Assembly (NCBI GenBank): GCA_002238585.1
Contig: MPMQ01000013.1
Location: 1 to 64,000, forward strand
Length of the DNA: 64,000 nt
Origin: Kistimonas sp. bin40
Lineage (GTDB): Bacteria > Pseudomonadota > Gammaproteobacteria > Pseudomonadales > Endozoicomonadaceae
Direction: 5' to 3'
A model generated the notes under the pieces. The model searched no databases. It was not told the origin of the DNA and worked only from the letters and a program-made list of their open reading frames with translations. The stretch's first letter is position 1. Each line of letters opens with the position of its first letter. Of this stretch, positions 48,679-56,920 are shown piece after piece. Made by a program: the position numbers and the translations under genes.

Positions 48679-50568
48679 TCAAGCGGGCAATCCTTCAGTA
48701 AGGGTATGCGGTTCCACCGCGCCTTCCTGCACACTCAGGATTTCAACGCTGTGGTGTCCCGACTGTGCAAGACAGATCACGGCCAGACTGTGACAGAAGG
48801 GATCTACCGCAATATTCTGGCCGCAGACGAATGGAACAGATGCCTGTGCTCTTGTCACCCAGGTGTCCCCCCTGAGCTCCAGCAGACTGAAGACATTCTG
48901 ATCAGCAGGCGTGCTTGCGTTCAGTGCCATCAGATGCTGGCCGTTACGTCCGGCAGCCAGGCCCCAGCAAGTTGCAAGAGGACCTTCCTCGCCTGCCGGA
49001 CTGTGCTGCCAGCGTCCAGCGCTATCTTTTATCCACATCTCCCGTGTATCCCCGTAGTAAAGGGAATAGCTGTTCCTGGCGATCAGCCACCGGCTGCCCG
49101 GATCAAAGCAGAGCGATTGCAGACTGTGCGTGCGCGGCAGTGCCTGATTCAGCACTTGCAGCGGCACCCACAGGTGGGACGGGTTCTGCTCCCAGAGTAC
49201 GGCATTGGAACGCGCGCACTGGGTTACCAGGTGCTGGCCATCCGGGCTGAAGCAAATGTCGGTGATGGTCTCAGAATGTTGAAGATGTCCTTGTGCAAAC
49301 CAGTGGCCGTCTTTAAGTTCAAAAGGGACAAGCAGACCATTTTTCAGCAACACGAACAGCTCAAGCTGGTTTCTGTACTGACGAAACAGTGCAAGCTCCG
49401 GCCGCGCGCTTGCCTGTATGTCAACAGACACAGGCAGCGACCAGCCGCCTTCCTCATTACGGCCGTACAAACTGAACTGGTGCAGGTTGCAGGAAACCAG
49501 AAGAAGCCAACGTTCATCCGGACTGAAAGCAGTCCGGTTGCCTTGAATACTGGCGGTGGTAGTACAGAAAGCATCGGCACAGCGCCACCCCCTGGCGGCA
49601 TGCCTGTGCCAGACCCAGAGTTCTCCATTGGCGTATTGGACAGCCAAGGCAGCACCCCAGGCACTGAGCACCAGCTTGGTGATACGGCCTGCAGGCCTTT
49701 CGCTCCCCAGGCTGGCCAGCTGCTGCCAGCCGGAAGGATCCTGCGTCGCCTTTTCCCAGAGCAGAACATCAGCTTTTTCCTTGAAGCAGATGGCCACTCG
49801 ATTCGAATCAGCAGCAAAGTCAATGAAGTACGCACCCTGCTCATCAACGAGGGGACTTTGCCTCCAGCCCAGCCCTTTTCGTTCCAGCAGGCGGTAATGG
49901 CGTGAGGTCAGGCCTCCACCTTCGGCATGGAAGAACCCTTTGACAACCAGATAACGCCCATCGGGGCTGAACCGGGTTTCTTCAGGAAGCAAACCCGGAA
50001 AGGAGAAATTGCCGTTCCCCTTCAGAACAAGACACTGACTGTTTCTCAGCGTGCGCGTCACTGCACAGAAAAGAATGTCAGACCGAAACAGGGCACCCGG
50101 CCAATCATGACTCAGGGGGTTGCCAGTAAAGCCGGACAGCCAGGGGCGCAGTAGCTGGGTGTAGTTTTCCCGCGTAAAGGCCGCCCCGGGAAAGGCGCGA
50201 CCAAGCGACCGGCGCACGCATTGCTCCCGCAGACCGGCGGCTGTTATGCGGTCATGGAAAAAACGACTGACCTTGTGCCAGACAAGAATATCTGCCAGTG
50301 GCAAATAACGAAGAACCAGACTCTGCAACTCGAACGGCAATAATGACAGCCTCTGCAAGGCTTCATGGCCCCTTCGCACAGCCAGATGATTGTCCCATGA
50401 AATCACGTGCGCAGATGTTTCCTCTCTGTCTTGTGCAGCAGGAATCCAGCCGGGCTGCTCTGCCTCCGGGCAGGCTGTCGCGCCGGCGCCAACCAACGGC
50501 TGCCGCACCGAGGCTGTTTCCTGCTCCGGTACAACAGGGCTGGAGTGTCCGGGGCTCGAAGGAATCAT
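48679..50568 (-). CDS. F-box/WD40-like repeat protein, paralogue 12
   Basis: A 629-residue protein and the first gene of the F-box run. ATG 50568 follows AGAGGAGG (the frame extends 11 codons more, without a site). Long N-terminal segment, then F-box at about 71-108 (LSLLPFELQSLVLRYLPLAD ... WHKVSRFFHDRI). Linker AFTRENYTQLLRPWLSGF, then about eight blades (FSPDGRYL, FAADSNRV, FSPDERWL, FSPDGQHL, FDPGSRWL) and AVDPFCHSLAVICLAQSGHHSVEILSVQEG, where the second Cys of DPFCC is His. It diverges from the zinc-finger array across the 50.57-51.02 kb spacer. Confidence 0.85.
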   Translation of the reverse strand: MIPSSPGHSSPVVPEQETASVRQPLVGAGATACPEAEQPGWIPAAQDREETSAHVISWDNHLAVRRGHEALQRLSLLPFELQSLVLRYLPLADILVWHKVSRFFHDRITAAGLREQCVRRSLGRAFPGAAFTRENYTQLLRPWLSGFTGNPLSHDWPGALFRSDILFCAVTRTLRNSQCLVLKGNGNFSFPGLLPEETRFSPDGRYLVVKGFFHAEGGGLTSRHYRLLERKGLGWRQSPLVDEQGAYFIDFAADSNRVAICFKEKADVLLWEKATQDPSGWQQLASLGSERPAGRITKLVLSAWGAALAVQYANGELWVWHRHAARGWRCADAFCTTTASIQGNRTAFSPDERWLLLVSCNLHQFSLYGRNEEGGWSLPVSVDIQASARPELALFRQYRNQLELFVLLKNGLLVPFELKDGHWFAQGHLQHSETITDICFSPDGQHLVTQCARSNAVLWEQNPSHLWVPLQVLNQALPRTHSLQSLCFDPGSRWLIARNSYSLYYGDTREMWIKDSAGRWQHSPAGEEGPLATCWGLAAGRNGQHLMALNASTPADQNVFSLLELRGDTWVTRAQASVPFVCGQNIAVDPFCHSLAVICLAQSGHHSVEILSVQEGAVEPHTLTEGLPA

Positions 50569-51016
50569 CGTCGCCTCCTCTTTGAATGTCTCTTCCAACA
50601 TGGCTTACAGGGAGGTAGCACTGGCGGGCAGACCCACTTCTGCGCAAGCCATCTGCTCTCTTCCCCTGTTGGATGGACAACTGGACAACGCCTCCAGCCA
50701 AAGGTTCTTTCATGAAATTCATGCCCTCAACAGACTGGTGAGCGCCGGTTTCTCAGTGGCTCCGAGCGCGCACTATATCCAGTGTCCTGGCAGGTCTTTG
50801 CCTGACGCATAACAACGAGACAGCCTCCAGCCCCCCCAGGCAGCAGAAAAGCGAATCTGCACAGACGGAGTGGATCTCTCTGAGTGAATCTCTCTGAGTG
50901 GATCTCGCTGAGCAAATAGTACACACAGGCTTTCGTGGCCCAGTTTTCCTTTTCACTGCCTCCCCCCTCGAAGAGAAGCGCAATCGAGATAACAACAGGG
51001 TCACAAAGACGGATAG
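50569..51016. other. Divergent spacer between the F-box and zinc-finger arrays
   Basis: No gene. It must hold promoters for both arrays. It includes the 14-bp triplet at 50868-50909 and, next to the first zinc-finger gene, a leader (about 50970-51016) that recurs upstream of zinc-finger genes 2, 4, 5 and 6. Confidence 0.55.
50868..50909. repeat. Three tandem 14-bp GAGTGGATCTCTCT repeats in the divergent spacer
   Basis: Seen: units at 50868, 50882 and 50896, each differing from the consensus by at most one base. They lie midway between the divergent start codons, a plausible place for a shared regulator to bind. Confidence 0.8.
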
Positions 51017-53002
51017 ATGGAGACAGACTGTGCATCCAAACGCCGACAACCTCCACCGGGTAACCCTATGCTGCGTACACCCACCATGTCCTCCTCAGCA
51101 CCTGTAACAAGGCAGTCGCAGCAAGAAGGACACCACTCCAGCCGAAAAGCAGCTGCTGCGCGTATCTGCCCGTATATCAACCGCGGTACAGCGTCCAATC
51201 GGCCTGGCGACCTGCACAATCACCAGAGAATTCACACCGGAGAGCAGCCCTTTGTCTGTCCACGTGGAGGCTCCAGACGCGCATTCGCACAACAAGGCGA
51301 CCAGAGAAAACACTGCCGCGTCCACTCGGGAGAAAAGCCCTTTGCCTGCCCCTATGACGGCTGTGAGTATTCGTCCACAAAATCAAAAAATGTGACAGGA
51401 CATTTTCGCATCCACTCACAAGGAAAAAACTTTACCTGTCCACACGAAGGCTGTGCACGCTCGTTCTCAGGATCAGGCAATCTGGCACAACACTTGCGCA
51501 TTCATTCCACAGAAAACCCCTTTACCTGTCCACACGAAGGCTGTGGACGCTCAGTTTCAGGATCCGGGAATCTGATACAACACTTGCGTGTTCACTCAAA
51601 AAGAAAACCCTTTGTGTGTCCTGTTGAAGACTGTAATTATTCGTCCGTCCGATCAGAACAACTGAAAACACATTTACGCATTCACTCTGGAGAAAAACCC
51701 TTTGTTTGCCAACATGAAGGCTGTAGACATGCGTCCACACAATCAGGGCACCTGAAAAAACATTTGCGCGTTCACTCTGGAGAAAAACCCTTTGTTTGCC
51801 AACATGAAGGCTGTAGACATTCGTTCGCACAACCAGGCGATCTGAGAAGACACGGGTACATCCACACCGGAGAAAAACCTTTTGTCTGTCCTTTTGAAGG
51901 CTGTGGACGTTCCTTCAGACAATCTGGCAACAGACGAGCCCACTTGCGTCTCCACTCTGGAGACAAACCTTTTACCTGTACTTTTGAAGGCTGTGGATAT
52001 TCCTGTACGCGAGCAGGACAACTGACACGGCACTTGCGTTTCCACTCAGGAAACAAACCCTTTGTCTGCCACCATGAAGGCTGTAGACGTTCGTTCTCAC
52101 AAGCAAGCGACCTGATAAGACACGGGGGCACCCACTCAGGAAAAAAGCCCTTTGTCTGTCAATATGAAAGCTGCAGATATTCGTTCGCACGACCAGACGG
52201 CCTGAGAAGACACTGGCGCGTCCACTCACGCGAAAAACCCTTTTTCTGTCCACATGAAGGCTGTGGACATGCATTCGCACAATCAGGCACCCTGAAAGCA
52301 CATTTTCGTATCCACTCAGGAGAGAAGCATTTCCGCTGTTTGCATGAAGGCGGTGAAGATTCCTCCACACAATCAAGCGACCTGAAAAAACACCTGCGCA
52401 CCCACGTCAGCGAGCGACCTTGCGTCTGTCCTTACGAAGGCCATGAAAAAAGGTTGACGCCAACACACTCACTTGCCTCCCATGTTCTGCCCCATGCCAA
52501 CGACAGGCGCTATCGCTGTTCGCCAGCGACACACAAGCGGCGCTTTACGCCCATAACCACCCTGAATACACATCTGCGCCGACACGCCGGCAGGCGGCCT
52601 TGTCTTTATCCTGACGGAGACCATGGACAACAAATCACGGCGAACAAAAGACTCAACGCCCTGCCTCCCCTTCGCACCCCTGCCTCACAGGCCCTGCCTG
52701 CCCAACCCAGACGTACCCGCTCTGGTTCACACCGGCATCAGCCATGGCAAGCGCATCAGTTGAGCCAGGCTCGGAGCACAGCCTTGCCCACCTCCGCCAA
52801 CGCCAGTCGTTCGTCCCTGAAAGGCCGGCTGCGGGACCTTCCCGTGGAAGAAAACAGCCGTCATGGAATCCTGGCTGTCCAAAAGATCACCAACGCAACC
52901 CGGGCAAGCCACTACTGCCCCGTTATCGCCTGGGTATCCGGTGGTGTTGTTCACCTGCCTCCCTCTCCGGGAAAACAAAACCCTGGCGGGCCAAACCTGT
53001 AG
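51017..53002 (+). CDS. Poly-C2H2 zinc-finger protein 1
   Basis: A 661-residue protein. Low-complexity N-terminus (1-48), two degenerate fingers (about 51-103), then 11 intact C-x4-C-x12-H-x3-H fingers from about 111 to 440 at a strict 30-residue period with (S/T)GEKPFVC linkers. Three decayed fingers and a polar tail follow. Known: tandem C2H2 arrays with TGEKP linkers wrap DNA in the major groove with one finger per triplet; the C-x4-C spacing resembles TFIIIA and YY1. Helix segments differ between fingers (QSGHLKKH, QPGDLRRH, RAGQLTRH, RPDGLRRH), so binding would be sequence specific. Such arrays are essentially eukaryotic. The gene is intronless and embedded in bacterial DNA. ATG 51017 lacks a strong ribosome site. 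Inferred: a host-nucleus effector. Confidence 0.88.
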   Translation: METDCASKRRQPPPGNPMLRTPTMSSSAPVTRQSQQEGHHSSRKAAAARICPYINRGTASNRPGDLHNHQRIHTGEQPFVCPRGGSRRAFAQQGDQRKHCRVHSGEKPFACPYDGCEYSSTKSKNVTGHFRIHSQGKNFTCPHEGCARSFSGSGNLAQHLRIHSTENPFTCPHEGCGRSVSGSGNLIQHLRVHSKRKPFVCPVEDCNYSSVRSEQLKTHLRIHSGEKPFVCQHEGCRHASTQSGHLKKHLRVHSGEKPFVCQHEGCRHSFAQPGDLRRHGYIHTGEKPFVCPFEGCGRSFRQSGNRRAHLRLHSGDKPFTCTFEGCGYSCTRAGQLTRHLRFHSGNKPFVCHHEGCRRSFSQASDLIRHGGTHSGKKPFVCQYESCRYSFARPDGLRRHWRVHSREKPFFCPHEGCGHAFAQSGTLKAHFRIHSGEKHFRCLHEGGEDSSTQSSDLKKHLRTHVSERPCVCPYEGHEKRLTPTHSLASHVLPHANDRRYRCSPATHKRRFTPITTLNTHLRRHAGRRPCLYPDGDHGQQITANKRLNALPPLRTPASQALPAQPRRTRSGSHRHQPWQAHQLSQARSTALPTSANASRSSLKGRLRDLPVEENSRHGILAVQKITNATRASHYCPVIAWVSGGVVHLPPSPGKQNPGGPNL

Positions 53003-53368
53003 CCGCCCGTTGTCAGCCGCTCATCGCTCTGAAGGAAGGTGCCCGGGCCTCACCGGACCTCAAACTGATGAAGTGCAGGTGCCTCTCACTGTTGCCACAG
53101 AAGACAACTCGGTACCCGTCGGACCGCAGCGGCCACATCGCTTCTTCCCCGACAGACTGCAAGCAGGACCCGAGCGTCCTGCCGCCTGATGACTTCGACA
53201 GACAAGAGCGCAGTCGCTGATGCCATGGCCCGGAGCCGCTGCAGATATCAGGTCAAGCTCACCATGAAGCTGCCCCGGTTTTTGTTGTCCGACAACAGGC
53301 CGCACCCGCCGGAGCCCCCGCGAAGAGAAGCGCAATCACGATGACAAGACGGTCACGAGGATGGATAA
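53003..53368. other. Spacer between zinc-finger genes 1 and 2
   Basis: No gene. From about 53180 it consists of a block repeated, with changes, after zinc-finger genes 3, 4, 5 and 6 (TGACTTCGACAG-like start, GCAGA(T/C)ATCAGGTCAA core), ending in the shared leader. This marks it as part of the duplicated unit. Confidence 0.6.
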
Positions 53369-55339
53369 ATGAAAACGGGCTGTGCCTCCAAACGCCGACA
53401 ACCCTCACCGGACAACCCTATGCTGCCCAGACTCACCATATCCTCTACCTCAGTGCCTGTAACAGGGCAGCCACAGCAAGAAGGAAGCCTTTCCTGCCGA
53501 AAAACAGCTGCTGCGCGTATTTTCCTGCATAACGACTGCGGCACAGCGTTCAATCGACCCGGCGACCGGCACAATCACCTGGGACGCCACACCGGAGAAC
53601 GCCCCTTTGCCTCTCCACAGGAAGGCAGCAGACATTCGTTCGCACAACAAGGCGACCTGAGAAGACACGGGCGCGCCCATTCAGGAGAAAAACCCTCGGC
53701 CTGCCCCTATGACGGCTGTGGCCATGTGTCCGCAACACCCAGCAACCTGAAGGTACATGTTCGCGTCCACTCAGGAGAAAAGCCCTTTGTCTGTCCCTAT
53801 GAAGGCTGTAGACAGGCGTTCGTACAGTCAAGCGATCTGAAAAGACACAGGCGCGCCCACTCAGGAGAAAAGCCCTTTGTCTGTCCCTATGAAGGCTGTA
53901 GACAGGCGTTCGTACAGCCAAGCGATCTGAAAATACACTGGCGCGTCCATTCAGGAGCAAAACCCTTTGTCTGCCCCTATGATCACTGTGGGTATTCGTC
54001 TGCAACATCAGGCAACCTGAAAACACATCTGCGCATCCACTCAGGAGAAAAAAGCTTTGTCTGTCCAAAGGGCTGCGGGCGTTCTTTCTCACGACCAAGC
54101 GGCCTGGCAGTGCACTTGCGTGTCCACAGCAGAGAAAAACCCTTTGTCTGTTCACACGAAGGTTGTGGACGCTCGTTTGCACAAAAAAGCGCTCTGAAAA
54201 CACACCGGCGTCTCCACTCAGGAGAAAAACCCTTCGTCTGTCAACATCAAGACTGCGAACATGCGTTCGCACAATCCAGTGCCCTGAGATACCACTTGCG
54301 TATTGTTCACATCAAAGAAAAACCTTTTGTCTGTACTTTTGAAAGCTGTGGATATGCCGGCACACAAGCAGGGCATCTGGCGCGGCACTTGCGCGTCCAC
54401 TCAGGAGAAAAACCCTTTGTCTGTACTTTTGAAAGCTGTGGATACGCCGGTACACAAGCAGGACATCTGACGCGGCACTTGCGCATCCATACCGAAAAAC
54501 CCGAAAAAAGATCCTTTGTCTGTCGATATGAGGTCTGTGGACGTTCTTTCATACGAGCAGATCATCTGACGCGACACTTGCGCATCCACACCGGAAAAAA
54601 AACCTTTGTCTGTCGATATGAGGGCTGTGGACGCTCTTTCACACGAGCAGACAACTGGACAAATCACTTGCGCATCCACACGGGAGAAAAACCCTTTATC
54701 TGTCTACAGGAAGGCTGTGGATACTCCTCCAAAAAATCCAGAGACCTGCGAAGACACCTGCGCACCCACAGCCAGCTACCTTACGTCAGTCCTTGCGCCG
54801 GTCATGAGAAACGGGGGGCGCACAACAACTCAGGCCTTTCCCAGGTTCTGCTCCCTGGCAACGAAAGGCGCTATCGCTTTTGGTCAGCAACAGGTGAGAG
54901 CCTCCTCAGGCTACCATCGAGACTGAAGACACATTTGCACCGGCATACCGGGAAACGTCCTTCTTCCTGTCCTGACGGAAACCCTGGCCCAAAAATCACA
55001 GCAAACCAGATACTCAAACCCCTGGCTCTCATTCGCCCCCAAGCCTCAGAGGCCCTGCCTGGCCACCCCGGGCTCCCCCGCACTGATTCACACAGGCATC
55101 AGCAGGCATGGCCGGGCGCTTTGCACACTGCGGCACAAACCCATCATCTACGCATGGGAAGAGGCCTACAGGCTACTCAGACAAGAACACATGACAATCA
55201 TAAGGCCGCACCCGCCCATGCGATCAGCGGCACAAACCCGGCAAGCCACTACCGCTCTGTTATCGTCCGCGTGTCCGGCGGCATTGTGTACAAGACCCGA
55301 CCTTCGGAACAACAAAACCCTGACGGGCCGAGCCTGTAG
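53369..55339 (+). CDS. Poly-C2H2 zinc-finger protein 2
   Basis: A 656-residue protein. Two decayed N-terminal fingers are followed by 12 intact fingers (about 112-475), one with a C-x3-C spacing (CPKGC) and one with an H-x4-H ending. Two pairs of neighbouring fingers are near-identical at DNA level (53.77/53.86 kb and 54.33/54.42 kb), showing recent single-finger duplication. Helices include RADHLTRH, close to the RSDHLTTH helix of Zif268. The C-terminal tail (about 480-656) is shared with proteins 5 and 6. ATG 53369 has GAGG nine bases ahead; an older upstream ATG at 53341 is out of frame. Confidence 0.88.
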   Translation: MKTGCASKRRQPSPDNPMLPRLTISSTSVPVTGQPQQEGSLSCRKTAAARIFLHNDCGTAFNRPGDRHNHLGRHTGERPFASPQEGSRHSFAQQGDLRRHGRAHSGEKPSACPYDGCGHVSATPSNLKVHVRVHSGEKPFVCPYEGCRQAFVQSSDLKRHRRAHSGEKPFVCPYEGCRQAFVQPSDLKIHWRVHSGAKPFVCPYDHCGYSSATSGNLKTHLRIHSGEKSFVCPKGCGRSFSRPSGLAVHLRVHSREKPFVCSHEGCGRSFAQKSALKTHRRLHSGEKPFVCQHQDCEHAFAQSSALRYHLRIVHIKEKPFVCTFESCGYAGTQAGHLARHLRVHSGEKPFVCTFESCGYAGTQAGHLTRHLRIHTEKPEKRSFVCRYEVCGRSFIRADHLTRHLRIHTGKKTFVCRYEGCGRSFTRADNWTNHLRIHTGEKPFICLQEGCGYSSKKSRDLRRHLRTHSQLPYVSPCAGHEKRGAHNNSGLSQVLLPGNERRYRFWSATGESLLRLPSRLKTHLHRHTGKRPSSCPDGNPGPKITANQILKPLALIRPQASEALPGHPGLPRTDSHRHQQAWPGALHTAAQTHHLRMGRGLQATQTRTHDNHKAAPAHAISGTNPASHYRSVIVRVSGGIVYKTRPSEQQNPDGPSL

Positions 55340-55639
55340 CAGAAGACTGGCAACCGCTCTTCTCTCCGAAGAAGCCGCTGCCTGACAGACAAAGACAGCC
55401 CTGCTCCGCCGGACCTGAGCGGGCATAGTGTCCCTTTCTGGAGAAACTGTGAGCAGGCCCTGGGCCTCCATCAACCTGATCACTTCAGCAGATGACGGCA
55501 ACCACACCCGGCGACTGATACGCTGCCCAGGCGAGGCCACCGGCATCGCACATCTTACACAAGGGCGCGGTGCTCTTCTCCCCACCCGACACCTGACAGC
55601 CACCGCCTGAGATGTGCATCGGGAAGCAGGTTCATCAAA
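55340..55639. other. Spacer between zinc-finger genes 2 and 3
   Basis: No gene. It differs from the other zinc-finger spacers except at its right end, where a GGGAAGCAGGTTCATCAAA leader matches the one before zinc-finger gene 7. Confidence 0.5.
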
Positions 55640-56740
55640 ATGACAGGATGGTCACAAGAGCTGCTAACTAAAGACAAACTTTGTACTCCAACCCCTCGCC
55701 AACCTCCGCTGGACACTCCTATGCAGAACACGCCCGCAACCGCCTCCGCCTTCACGCCAATGCCTGTAACAGGCCATGGCAACCGGGGGCGCCGCTTCCG
55801 CCGCAACAAAGTTATCACGCGTACCTGCCCGCATAGCGACTGCAGTGGACATTCCAATCGATCCTGCGGTCTGAAAGGGCGCCGGAACACCCGCACCAGG
55901 AACAAACCCTCTGCCTGTCAAGATGAAACTTGTGGGCATTCTTTCAAAAAACAAAGCGGTCTGAGATACCAGTTGCGCACTGTCCATGCCGAAAAAAGAT
56001 CTTTTCTCTGCCCCTATGAAAACTGTGTATATTCATGCGCACGAGCGTTTATCCTGACACGGCACCTGCGCCGCCACTCAGGAGGAAAACCCTTTGTCTG
56101 CTCCCATAAGGGCTGTGTACATTCGTTCGCACAACCAGGAAATCTGAAAAGACACCGGCGCGTCCACTCAGGAGAAAGACCCTTTGTCTGTCCCTATGAA
56201 GGCTGCAGGTGTTCGTTCACACAACAAGGCAACCTGAAAATACACGGGCGCATCCATTCCGGAGAAAAACCTTTTTCCTGCCCTTATGACGGCTGTGGGT
56301 ATTCGTCCACAACATCAAGCAGCCTGAAAGGGCATGTGCGCGTCCACTCAAAAGAAAAACCCTTTGCCTGTTCCTATGACGGCTGTGGGCATTCGTACAC
56401 AACATCAGGCAGCCTGACAGTACATTTGCGCGTCCACTCAAAAGAAAAACCCTTTGCCTGTCCCTATGACGGCTGTGGGTATTCGTCCATAACATCAGGC
56501 AACCTGAAAATACATATTCGCGTCCACTCAGGAGAAAAGCCCTTTGTCTGTCAACATGAAGGCTGTAAATATTCGTGCGCCCACCCAAGCGACCTGATAA
56601 GACACGGGCGCGTCCACACCGGTGAGAAACCCTTTGTCTGTCGATATGAGGGCTGTGGCCATGCCTTCGCACGAGCAGACCATCTGACCAACCACTTGCG
56701 CCGCCACATGAGGAAAAAGCCTGCGTATCCTGCTGCCTGA
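55640..56740 (+). CDS. Poly-C2H2 zinc-finger protein 3 (short, tail-less)
   Basis: A 366-residue protein starting MTGWSQELLTKDKLCTPTP, nearly identical to the start of protein 7. Two degenerate fingers are followed by eight intact ones (about 122-355) with helices such as QPGNLKRH, TSSSLKGH and RADHLTNH. It then stops abruptly (HMRKKPAYPAA). The DNA encoding its last residues matches the noncoding 3' spacer of the other genes, so a deletion fused the last finger directly to spacer DNA and removed the ~190-residue tail. ATG 55640 follows GGAAGCAGG. Confidence 0.88.
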   Translation: MTGWSQELLTKDKLCTPTPRQPPLDTPMQNTPATASAFTPMPVTGHGNRGRRFRRNKVITRTCPHSDCSGHSNRSCGLKGRRNTRTRNKPSACQDETCGHSFKKQSGLRYQLRTVHAEKRSFLCPYENCVYSCARAFILTRHLRRHSGGKPFVCSHKGCVHSFAQPGNLKRHRRVHSGERPFVCPYEGCRCSFTQQGNLKIHGRIHSGEKPFSCPYDGCGYSSTTSSSLKGHVRVHSKEKPFACSYDGCGHSYTTSGSLTVHLRVHSKEKPFACPYDGCGYSSITSGNLKIHIRVHSGEKPFVCQHEGCKYSCAHPSDLIRHGRVHTGEKPFVCRYEGCGHAFARADHLTNHLRRHMRKKPAYPAA

Positions 56741-56920
56741 TAACTTCGGCTGGAAAGAGCGAAGTTGTTGATACCATGATCAAGAGCCCTGCAGACATCA
56801 GGTCAAGCTCACCATAAAACTCCGCCTGTCTTTTGTTGGCCACCAGGCAGCTCCCGCCAGAGATATCCCGCGAAAAGAAACGCGACCAAGATGACAAGAT
56901 GGTCACGAGGGCGGATAAAC

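Noticed and set aside
56891..56920. In-frame ATG at 56891 as the start of zinc-finger protein 4.
   Set aside because: It matches the ancestral start but has no ribosome site, whereas ATG 56921 has GAGG nine bases ahead. Not excluded.
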